Positions 1 through 5,944 are shown, counted from the stretch's first letter. The stretch: 6,250 nucleotides of DNA from Bacteroidales bacterium UBA2287 (GCA_002345675.1 DDWL01000059.1:1-6250); one strand, 5' to 3'. Translations and numbers: made by a program. The notes: generated from the sequence alone by a model not told the origin.

Positions 1-290
1 AATTTCTCGCTGATAACGCTGATTTTCGCAGAAAACAACTTTTAAAAGAGATAATCTACGATATCTGCGCAATCTGCGAGAGAAAATAAACCATTAATAA
101 CTTGGGGATTTTAAATTTCTCGCTGATAACGCTGATTTTCGCAGAAAACAACTTTTTAAAAGAGATAATCTGCGATATCTGCGCAATCTGCGAGAGAAAA
201 TGAACCATTAATAACTTGGGGATTTTCAGTTTCTCGCTGATAACGCCGATTTTCGCAGAAAACAACTTTTTAAAAGAGATAATCTGCGAG
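1..290. repeat. Tandem array of about 114-bp palindromic units (two full, one partial)
   Basis: The same unit begins at 1, 114 and about 228. The anchor TTTCTCGCTGATAACGC recurs at 3 and 116, and with one mismatch at 230, giving spacings of 113 and 114. The one-base difference is the length of a T run. Each full unit carries an imperfect inverted repeat. In unit 1 the left arm is about 3-32 and the right arm about 55-86, with an A/T-rich centre. A non-palindromic linker containing ATTAATAACTTGGGG joins the units. The third copy stops after its central part at about 290, where the pattern changes to the 41-bp repeats. Within the right arm the word ATCTGCGNN recurs every 9 bases. The reverse-strand reading frame across the array is a by-product of the repetition and not a gene. 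Confidence 0.93.
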
Positions 291-408
291 AAACAAAAGG
301 TTAAATCTGCGTTATCTGCGCAATCTGCGAGAAACAAAAGGTTAAATCTGCGTTATCTGCGCAATCTGCGAGAAACAAAAGGTTAAATCTGCGAGAGACA
401 AAAGGTTA
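291..408. repeat. 41-bp tandem repeats, continuation of the upstream array
   Basis: The word AAACAAAAGGTTAAATCTGC starts at 291, 332 and 373, an exact 41-bp period. A fourth, shortened copy follows at about 396 with GAGACAAAAGGTTAAA. Each unit holds up to three 9-base steps of the form ATCTGCGNN and then GAGAAACAAAAGG. The sequence is derived from the right arm of the preceding 114-bp units, so the array changes period by losing the left arm and linker. It ends about 45 bp before the trpB start codon. Confidence 0.92.
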
Positions 409-455
409 AAATTTTCTTTGCCGATTTTTAGGTCCAAATTTTAAAATCAGAAATC

Positions 456-1658
456 ATGGAAACAATTCTTACAAATACAACTCACGTTAATGTAGAACCC
501 CTAGCCAAAATGCTAATTCATAATGGCCATTACGGCGAATACGGCGGAGCCTTTGTTCCACCCGTTTTAGCCGAGCCGCTTCAAAGGTTAGCTAACACTT
601 TCGATACCGCTGTTCAAAAGGATTCGTTTCAACGGGAGTTTGTGCACTACTTAAAAACCTACGTGGGAAGGCCTTCGCCATTATACTACGCAAAAAGGCT
701 GACCGAGCATGTTGGGTCGATTATTTACCTAAAACGCGAAGACCTTAATCACACAGGGTCGCACAAAATTAACAACACCATTGGGCAAATTCTTGTTGCC
801 AAGCGCATGGGTGCCAAGGAAATAATTGCCGAAACGGGCGCAGGGCAACACGGTGTTGCTACGGCCACGGCGGCAGCACTTTTAGGAATTAAGTGCAAGG
901 TGTTTATGGGCGAAATCGATGTGCAACGCCAAGCGCTAAATGTTAGGCGAATGAAACTTTTGGGCGCCGAGGTAATTTCGACAAGCCTTGGAACTAAAAC
1001 CCTAAAGGATGCCGTGGATGCTGCCCTTGGCTACTACATTGAGCACCCCGAATCGTACTACCTGCTTGGCTCGCACGTTGGGCCACACCCGTACCCACGA
1101 ATGGTTGGGTATTTTCAAAGTGTAATAGGACAAGAGGCTCGGGCTCAAATTCTTAACGCCGAAGGGCGTTTGCCCCAGTCCATTTTTGCATGTGTGGGCG
1201 GAGGCTCCAATGCCATTGGCCTGTTCTCGGGCTTTTTCGACGATGGCGAGGTTCGCATTTATGGCGCCGAGGGCGGAGGAAATGCAACGCTCGAAAATAC
1301 AGCAGCCACGCTTTCGTTTGGCAAGCCAACGGTATTTCAGGGAACCTATTCGTACTGCTTGGTAAACGATGAGGGAAACCCAATTGAATCGCACTCGGTG
1401 GCAGCAGGGCTCGACTATCCTGGCATTAGTCCACAGCATGCTTACCTAAAGGACAGCAATAGGGCAACATACCTTCCCGTCACCGACACCGAGGCAATTG
1501 AAGCCTATAAAATGCTTTCGCAGCTCGAGGGTATAACCCCTGCTATCGAATCGAGCCATGCGGTGGCACTTGCAGCAAAGCTGCTAAAAGGTAAAGGCGA
1601 ACTTGCCATTGTAAACCTCTCGGGGCGAGGCGATAAGGATGTGGAGAGGAGTTTATAA
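456..1658 (+). CDS. trpB: Tryptophan synthase beta chain
   Basis: This is the PLP-dependent beta subunit that condenses indole with L-serine to give L-tryptophan in the cytoplasm. It normally works as an alpha2beta2 complex with TrpA. At 400 residues it is full length for the family. The N-terminal GEYGGAFVPP motif (about 27-36) is present. HTGSHKINN holds the Schiff-base lysine K104, and AETGAGQHGVATAT holds the catalytic glutamate E126. GGGSN (248-252) is the phosphate-binding loop, and LDYPGISPQHAYL follows D320. ESSHA (365-369) and NLSGRGDKD close the site, with S389 expected to contact the PLP ring nitrogen. Position 103 is serine where many homologues have alanine. The ATG at 456 gives the normal N-terminus, and its leader is A/T-rich without a strong Shine-Dalgarno. 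In many Bacteroidota trpB heads a trp operon, but here no trpE, trpG or trpA follows within the window. The beta-chain identity is certain; whether it is the organism's only copy is unknown. Confidence 0.97.
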   Translation: METILTNTTHVNVEPLAKMLIHNGHYGEYGGAFVPPVLAEPLQRLANTFDTAVQKDSFQREFVHYLKTYVGRPSPLYYAKRLTEHVGSIIYLKREDLNHTGSHKINNTIGQILVAKRMGAKEIIAETGAGQHGVATATAAALLGIKCKVFMGEIDVQRQALNVRRMKLLGAEVISTSLGTKTLKDAVDAALGYYIEHPESYYLLGSHVGPHPYPRMVGYFQSVIGQEARAQILNAEGRLPQSIFACVGGGSNAIGLFSGFFDDGEVRIYGAEGGGNATLENTAATLSFGKPTVFQGTYSYCLVNDEGNPIESHSVAAGLDYPGISPQHAYLKDSNRATYLPVTDTEAIEAYKMLSQLEGITPAIESSHAVALAAKLLKGKGELAIVNLSGRGDKDVERSL

Positions 1659-1671
1659 CCTCGAAGATTTT

Positions 1672-1796
1672 TTACCACAGTAGACACATAGAACACAGAT
1701 GACACAGATTGAACAGATTTTCACGGATTTATTATTACTCTGTGTTCCTCTGTCACTCTGTGCCTTTGTGTTGTCTTTTAGTGTCTCCGTGGTTAG
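1672..1796. repeat. Long imperfect inverted repeat downstream of trpB
   Basis: The left side (about 1672-1709) reads TTACCACAGTAGACACATAG and onward through ACACAG words. The right side (about 1738-1796) runs through CTCTGTG words and ends in GTGTCTCCGTGGTTA, which is close to the reverse complement of the left side. Transcribed, it would form a long interrupted hairpin starting 14 bp after the trpB stop. The short words ACACAG and CTCTGTG recur at roughly 8-10 base intervals. Similar ACCACGGAG/CTCTGTG intergenic repeats are, as I recall, common in environmental bacterial genomes. The small forward frame across it (1699-1887) is mostly repeat and is not called as a gene. It may act as a transcription barrier after trpB, but it has no clean T tract. 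Confidence 0.75.
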
Positions 1797-2239
1797 CCCG
1801 TCCGATATCGTACATTCATTTCTCTTAAAACTCTCGCAACAATCACATAATGAGAAGCAAACAACTACTGGCATTTTAATTGTTTAGTACTGAGGCAAGC
1901 AAAAGCAACGCCCAAAAGTGGGCAACGCAAAAAGCAATAAAAAAGTACTTCGCGAAACTTTGGTGTAAAAGAGGGGCAGATTGGTCAGCTAAAAGCTGCA
2001 AGTGGTGTAAAGGTTTTGAACAAATAGCGGAGTATTAACGTAATAACAAGTGTTGAAAACAAAAAAATTACTAATATTGCAAACCGAAATCCTAACTCAA
2101 AAAACCGACCAAAGAGCCAAGGTTAACTAATTACAGGGGAAATAAACGCAAGGCTCCCCAGGGTTGTGCCGCCAGGCGACACCTCACCAAAAAGCCAGAA
2201 GTTGCAGTTCTTTTAAATACAAATTATTGAAACATTTTT
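1797..2239. other. Gene-free intergenic stretch with two small palindromes
   Basis: No convincing gene was found on either strand here; all frames are broken by stops. Two local structures are visible. GCCC/GGGC arms around AAAAGT lie at 1910-1923, flanked by the direct repeat GCAACGC (1905-1911 and 1922-1928). A 17-bp palindrome at 2166-2182 has the form GTG-C-CGCC-A-GGCG-A-CAC. One forward frame around 1960-2130 reads protein-like for a while, apart from an internal TAG, but matches nothing I recognise. It could be decayed coding sequence or a longer dispersed repeat. Confidence 0.5.
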
Positions 2240-2375
2240 AACCCTTCTTAAAATTGCGCCTTTGCGCCTTTGCGAGAAACAAATTTAACCCTTCTTAAAA
2301 TTGCGCCTTTGCGCCTTTGCGAGAAACAAATTTAAACCTTCTTAAAATTGCGCCTTTGCGCCTTTGCGAGAAACA
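2240..2375. repeat. Three 47-bp tandem repeats
   Basis: Units begin at 2240, 2287 and 2334, an exact 47-bp spacing. Each contains CTTCTTAAAATTGCGCC followed by TTTGCGCCTTTGCGAGAAAC. The third copy differs by one base near its start and ends in GAAACATTTTTT instead of GAAACAAATTT. Inside each unit TTGCGCCT recurs every 8 bases. Unlike the array at position 1, this unit has no obvious inverted repeat. It ends about 73 bp before the start codon of the secreted-protein gene. Confidence 0.95.
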
Positions 2376-2448
2376 TTTTTTACCACCGAAAATACTTTTT
2401 TAAACTAATTATTAATAACTCAATTACTAACAACTAAATTTTACGACT

Positions 2449-3363
2449 ATGAAAAAATCGACCTTTTTAAAAGTAGCCCTCACTTTTGTGGCTATGATTT
2501 TTGTGGCAAATTCATTTGCTCAGCCTGCAAGTTATGTACAGGCGACTGAGGACACTTATCACACGACTGGTAAAACTGTTCGTCTTTATGCTGAACCTGA
2601 TGCTGTGTATAGCCCAGGTTGGGTTTTAAATGCTAACTCTCGTTGGACATGGACTTATGCAGGTTTAACAGGTGCTCCATTAACAGGCGCTGTTTCACTA
2701 AACAACTGGGTTGAGTTTTCAAATCCCGCTGTTGGCAATTATACAATTAATTATGTTGAAAGCAACTTTACTTTTACATGTAATGATGGGGGGTTATCTC
2801 ACACGTTGCGCGTAATTGCCGCTCCAGCTGCTGCAATTACCGTTAGTGGTGGTTTAGGTTGGACTCCTGTTGTTGCCACAAAAGAATATTTCAGATGCGG
2901 AGACGATGCAGATGGCGAAACCATTACTGTAACTTTCACTGAAACAGGTGTTCGCGCAATTGATGCTAGGTATTCGTTTAGGGTTCAAAGAAGAGTATTT
3001 AACATTGACGAGGCAGGTTTAGAGGTTCCTCTAACGGCTGTAGAATCTGACATAGCAGATTACGAAACTGGCGCTGGCTTGAAGTATCATGCAAATGCTG
3101 TTGATGGTGGTACTTGGACTTACAACCAAGCAACTCTTCCAATTGTTGCTTCTGCTAGAACTAAGTATGAATATCTTCTTTTTAAGGCAACTGGCGTTGC
3201 TGGTGCTGAGGGTGTTGTTTCTGCAATTTCTCATAAATCAGATTTTATTGACGGAGGTATAACTACTTACCCTTTTACTGGTGTTGTTATTGCATCTTAT
3301 GTTGTTAACCCAACTCCTGTTACTGGTCCTATCTATCACATTCCTAACAACTATGCTTACTAG
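2449..3363 (+). CDS. Secreted protein of unknown function, probable partner of the T9SS cluster
   Basis: I do not recognise a named family for this 304-residue protein. It starts with a clear Sec signal peptide: KK, then a hydrophobic core (about 7-20), with likely cleavage after SFA (residue 24). There is no lipobox cysteine. Residues about 45-125 look like an Ig/PKD-type beta domain (WTWTYAG, VGNYTINYVE, then HTLRVIAAP). The remainder (about 126-304) is also beta-rich and ends IYHIPNNYAY. Only two cysteines, C111 and C150, are visible and could pair. No recognisable T9SS C-terminal domain is present, so the final location (periplasm or surface) is open. Codons end in T more often than in the flanking genes (GCT, GTT, GGT, ACT), which may reflect high expression. 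A signal peptide and the CHU_C and PorP/SprF genes downstream suggest an envelope role. The ATG at 2449 follows an A/T-rich leader and gives the expected signal peptide. Confidence 0.85.
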   Translation: MKKSTFLKVALTFVAMIFVANSFAQPASYVQATEDTYHTTGKTVRLYAEPDAVYSPGWVLNANSRWTWTYAGLTGAPLTGAVSLNNWVEFSNPAVGNYTINYVESNFTFTCNDGGLSHTLRVIAAPAAAITVSGGLGWTPVVATKEYFRCGDDADGETITVTFTETGVRAIDARYSFRVQRRVFNIDEAGLEVPLTAVESDIADYETGAGLKYHANAVDGGTWTYNQATLPIVASARTKYEYLLFKATGVAGAEGVVSAISHKSDFIDGGITTYPFTGVVIASYVVNPTPVTGPIYHIPNNYAY

Positions 3364-3400
3364 TAATAGCATAAGTTTAGTATAGTTATTTAAGCCATAG

Positions 3401-3429
3401 CGCCCGGGTGGGTTTGCGCTCCCCGGGCG
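3401..3429 (+). terminator. GC-rich hairpin after the secreted-protein gene, no T tract
   Basis: CGCCCGGG (3401-3408) pairs perfectly with CCCGGGCG (3422-3429) across a 13-base loop, 37 bp after the stop codon. The downstream sequence (TACTAAGAGTAAG) lacks the run of T expected of an intrinsic terminator. It may be a partial terminator or a 3'-end stabiliser that lowers expression of the downstream genes relative to the upstream one; that role is inferred. Confidence 0.5.
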
Positions 3430-3478
3430 TACTAAGAGTAAGAAAAGCGTTCTTTGTTTGTGTTGAGTTATTAAGACG

Positions 3479-3537
3479 GAAGACCGAAGTCAGAAGACCG
3501 AAGTTGGAAAACAGGAGGCTGACACTTCGACACTTCG
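3479..3537. repeat. Short direct repeats (14-bp and 8-bp periods)
   Basis: AGACCGAAGT occurs at 3481 and 3495, a 14-bp step. ACACTTCG occurs at 3522 and 3530, an 8-bp step. They form the left part of a repeat-rich block that fills much of the gap before the CHU_C gene. Confidence 0.75.
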
Positions 3538-3573
3538 ATAAACTCAGGGCATCGTAGCTCAGTGTTCGAGGTG
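3531..3573. repeat. Inverted repeat / hairpin next to the heptamer array
   Basis: CACTTCGATAAACTCAG (3531-3547) is nearly the reverse complement of CTCAGTGTTCGAGGTG (3558-3573). The loop between them is 10 bases. The outer eight positions pair, including one G-T, and the inner part has a bulge and two mismatches. CTTCGACAAGCTCAG-like repeats are, as I recall, seen in other Bacteroidota intergenic regions. Confidence 0.6.
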
Positions 3574-3650
3574 AACTGCTAACTGAAGACAGTGGACTGA
3601 AGACTGCTGACTGCTGACTGCCGACTGTGGCCTGCCGACTGATAACTGAA
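3574..3650. repeat. Array of eleven 7-bp repeats, consensus GACTGNN
   Basis: Read in steps of seven from 3574, the units are AACTGCT, AACTGAA, GACAGTG, GACTGAA, GACTGCT, GACTGCT, GACTGCC, GACTGTG, GCCTGCC, GACTGAT and AACTGAA. The period is unbroken for 77 bp. The first five positions are conserved and the last two vary. It lies 88 bp before the TTG start of the CHU_C gene, outside any reading frame I would call, so a change in copy number would alter only the leader or promoter spacing. Confidence 0.93.
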
Positions 3651-3738
3651 CGCCCTTAATATTAACGAAATTATTACGCTTGTTATAGCAATTGCTGTTG
3701 GGCAAGCGAAAAAATAAATCTCATTTAAAAACAGGCTT

Positions 3739-4863
3739 TTGAAAAAGTTTCTACTCATACTATCCGTTCTCATATACTTTGCATTGGCAGCTAATACGGC
3801 CAAGGCGCAAATATATCAACCTGAATTACCCATGGCATGTATTGGCGATGAGGTATACAAGGTTGAGCATACTTTGGATAATACCATAATTATTTGGGAA
3901 TTTTTAGATCCAAATGGTAATTCAGTTAGCCCAAGCAAGTACGTAGTGAACTATGATGAAATTAAGGTTAAATGGGATGATACAATGCTAGGGGGTCCTT
4001 ACACATTTAAGGTAACCGAGAATTCTCCTTATGGTTGTACTAACTACCATGAAGCAGTAGTAATTTATAACACTCCCACAATTAACATACCTTTCGATTT
4101 TGTAGATGACTTATTTGCTGTGTGCCGTGGAGATCGCAAGGCACTTTACCCAGGCGAATTTTTATCGTACCTATGGTCGGTTGAGGATGGCCCATTAACC
4201 ACTAGCACATACTTAACCGGAAATGCAGGAACATATCAAGTACAACTGGTAGACAGATTTGGCGATAACGATAGGACCTGTACATATAATAATATTTCTT
4301 TAGCGGTTGTTGAAAGACCAGAGGTTAGGTTAGGTAACGACACCGTTCTATTTGGCACTCAGCAATTAGAACTTCCAGCATTTGTTAGTTCTACGGTTAA
4401 TAGTTTCGAATGGAACACCGGTAGCATTGCTAGCACCCTTACAGTTGACGGAACAATGGGTACTCAAAATATTATTCTTACGGTTTATCATACGGTTGAC
4501 GATTTAACGTGTTCAAACTCCGACACGATTAAGGTTTCGTCGGCTAACTACTCGAACCTTCGCATACCCGCAGCATTTACACCAAACGGCGATGGACGAA
4601 ACGATTACTGGGTTTTTCCTGCTCCGCAGGCAGATAATAACTTTGAAGACTACAACCTATACGAGTACTTAAACGATGTTGATGTACAGGTGTTTAACCG
4701 TTGGGGAAAAATGGTTTGGTCGTCGACCGGAGCCTTTAACCCTTGGGATGGAAAAGATTTAAGCGGCAGGCAGTTGCCAATGGACTCGTACCACTACATT
4801 ATACGAATTAACGTAGACGATAAATCGTTTGTTTACAAAGGATCGGTAACAATAATAAGGTAA
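3739..4863 (+). CDS. Secreted protein with gliding-motility-associated C-terminal (CHU_C, T9SS type B) domain
   Basis: This is a likely type IX secretion cargo of 374 residues. A Sec signal peptide covers about 1-24 (KK, hydrophobic core, AKAQ). Three Ig/PKD-like beta domains follow, at about 33-115, 120-193 and 195-270. C34/C100 and C129/C181 are candidate disulfides. The third domain starts LGNDTVLFG, lacking the usual early cysteine, so C258 looks unpaired. Residues about 275-374 are a complete CHU_C domain: IPAAFTPNGDGRNDYW, then VFNRWGKMVW, WDGKD, MDSYHYIIRI and terminal YKGSVTIIR. The start must be TTG at 3739: an in-frame TAA lies at 3715, no ATG intervenes, and the next ATG (codon 32) would remove the signal peptide. 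It is followed after 45 bp by a PorP/SprF gene, as is common for type B cargo, so the two are probably co-transcribed. At 374 residues it is short compared with giant adhesins such as SprB; a structural, adaptor or adhesin role is possible. Confidence 0.92.
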   Translation: MKKFLLILSVLIYFALAANTAKAQIYQPELPMACIGDEVYKVEHTLDNTIIIWEFLDPNGNSVSPSKYVVNYDEIKVKWDDTMLGGPYTFKVTENSPYGCTNYHEAVVIYNTPTINIPFDFVDDLFAVCRGDRKALYPGEFLSYLWSVEDGPLTTSTYLTGNAGTYQVQLVDRFGDNDRTCTYNNISLAVVERPEVRLGNDTVLFGTQQLELPAFVSSTVNSFEWNTGSIASTLTVDGTMGTQNIILTVYHTVDDLTCSNSDTIKVSSANYSNLRIPAAFTPNGDGRNDYWVFPAPQADNNFEDYNLYEYLNDVDVQVFNRWGKMVWSSTGAFNPWDGKDLSGRQLPMDSYHYIIRINVDDKSFVYKGSVTIIR

Positions 4864-4879
4864 TTTTTTCGCCCCACTA

Positions 4880-4919
4880 AAAATGGGAAAACGAAAAAAA
4901 ATGGGAAAATGAAAAAACG
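4880..4919 (+). repeat. 18-bp tandem duplication spanning the porP start codon, with an overlapping mini-ORF
   Basis: AAAATGGGAAAACGAAAA (from 4880) is repeated 18 bp later as AAAATGGGAAAATGAAAA. The second copy contains the real ATG (4909-4911), while the first has ACG at the equivalent place. The duplication also creates a nine-codon frame, ATG at 4883 reading MGKRKKMGK, whose TGA stop (4910-4912) overlaps the gene's ATG as ATGA. The region is A-rich with GGG as the only Shine-Dalgarno-like feature. Translation of the mini-ORF is unproven. Confidence 0.8.
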
Positions 4920-5898
4920 AATTTACATATTAATGGTTTTCACATTTCTGGCAGTAAGGCTTGCCGCTCAGCAGCAGCCCGTTTATAGCCAGTATATGAT
5001 GAACCCATACCTGCTTAACCCTGCAATTGCTGGGTACCAGGGGCTAACCGATATAAACCTAACGGCACGCGAGCAGTGGCTCGGATACGGCGAGGGGCCA
5101 AGTACATACGCACTTAGCGGGCAAACCCGTATACTAAAAACAAGTTTTCGAAATAGAAGTAGGCTTATTAAAAGTCGTGCTCGTAGGCGTAGGCCAAGCG
5201 GCAGGGTTGGCATGGGCGGTTACATTTTTAACGACATGAACGGCCGTATTCGTCGTACTGGCTTACAGGGAACTTACTCGTACCACATTTACGTTCGCGA
5301 AACGCAGTTTAGCTTTGGGGTATCGCTGTCGGCATTTCAGTTTAAGGCCGATGTTACACCAACCGACCTTTACGACCCTAATAACGACCCTTTGGTAATG
5401 GCAAGCATGGCAAATGCCGATTTTTCGCCCGATGCCAATATAGGTTTTCTTGTTAGCGGCGACAACTACTACGCAGGGGTTTCGGCAACCAGCCTTTTCC
5501 AAAGTTCAATTCAGTTTGGGTTAGGTAATAGCGAAACCGCATACAGGCTAATTCGTCACTACTATGTTTTAGGGGGGTATAAGTTTCAAGAAAAACGATC
5601 GGACTGGGGATTTGAACCATCGACAATGATGACAGTTACCGAGCGAATGAACTTTAGCCTCGACCTCAATTTTAAAACGTACTACAAAAACGACTACTGG
5701 GCTGGACTTTCGTACCGTACTACTGGAGCAATTATTACCATGTTTGGCATGAACTACCAGCAGTTTTACTTCGGGTATGCCTTCGACTATGGCTTTGGCG
5801 ATGTTTCGGCATTTAACAATATGGGTTCGCACGAGTTAATGCTTGGCATGCGTTTGGGCGATAGCGCTCGAAGGTACAGGTGGCTGAATAGGTTCTAA
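4909..5898 (+). CDS. Type IX secretion system membrane protein, PorP/SprF family
   Basis: This is an outer-membrane beta-barrel protein of the PorP/SprF family, 329 residues, the usual length. Members help secrete or anchor specific T9SS cargo, notably proteins with CHU_C domains such as the one encoded just upstream. A signal peptide spans about 1-20 with likely cleavage after LAA. The mature N-terminus carries the family signature QQPVYSQYMMNPYLLNPAIAG (22-42), then REQWLGYGEGPSTYALS. The remainder is alternating, aromatic-rich strands (YAGVSATSLF, YYVLGGYKF, FYFGYAFDYGF) ending HELMLGMRLG, as in the family. Residues 74-99 are odd: a loop with about twelve Arg/Lys, including RARRRR, longer and more basic than the usual short turn here. 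The ATG at 4909 is supported by the signal peptide. A terminator follows 46 bp after the stop. The family is secure; whether it is PorP or SprF in the strict sense cannot be decided. Confidence 0.95.
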   Translation: MKKRIYILMVFTFLAVRLAAQQQPVYSQYMMNPYLLNPAIAGYQGLTDINLTAREQWLGYGEGPSTYALSGQTRILKTSFRNRSRLIKSRARRRRPSGRVGMGGYIFNDMNGRIRRTGLQGTYSYHIYVRETQFSFGVSLSAFQFKADVTPTDLYDPNNDPLVMASMANADFSPDANIGFLVSGDNYYAGVSATSLFQSSIQFGLGNSETAYRLIRHYYVLGGYKFQEKRSDWGFEPSTMMTVTERMNFSLDLNFKTYYKNDYWAGLSYRTTGAIITMFGMNYQQFYFGYAFDYGFGDVSAFNNMGSHELMLGMRLGDSARRYRWLNRF

Positions 5899-5944
5899 CC
5901 TAAGTGCTGAATTACTGAAGGATTGAATTATAAAGATATTTTTT

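Noticed and set aside
56..337. Reverse-strand frame of 93 codons across the first repeat array
   Set aside because: It simply translates the tandem repeats, giving an internally repeated peptide, and has no family similarity that I recognise.
1..408. CRISPR array
   Set aside because: The units are contiguous or nearly identical throughout, with no unique spacers and no cas genes nearby.
412..420. Possible -7 element TTTCTTTG before trpB
   Set aside because: There is no matching upstream element at the right distance and the first two bases are TT rather than TA.
1699..1887. Forward 62-codon hydrophobic frame after trpB
   Set aside because: Most of it lies in the inverted repeat of CTCTGTG words; its hydrophobicity comes from the repeat composition.
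2363..2400. Bacteroidota-type promoter (TTTG at 2363, TACTTTTT at 2393) before the secreted-protein gene
   Set aside because: The spacing of 26 bases is too long and the -7 element lacks its final G, so it is not called.
3547..3580. tRNA-like words (GGGCATCGTAGCTCAG, TTCGAG)
   Set aside because: No anticodon arm, T arm or acceptor stem can be built; the words belong to a hairpin repeat next to the heptamer array.
4983..5832. Several reverse-strand frames within the PorP/SprF gene
   Set aside because: They are shadows of a well-supported forward gene and show no motifs of their own.
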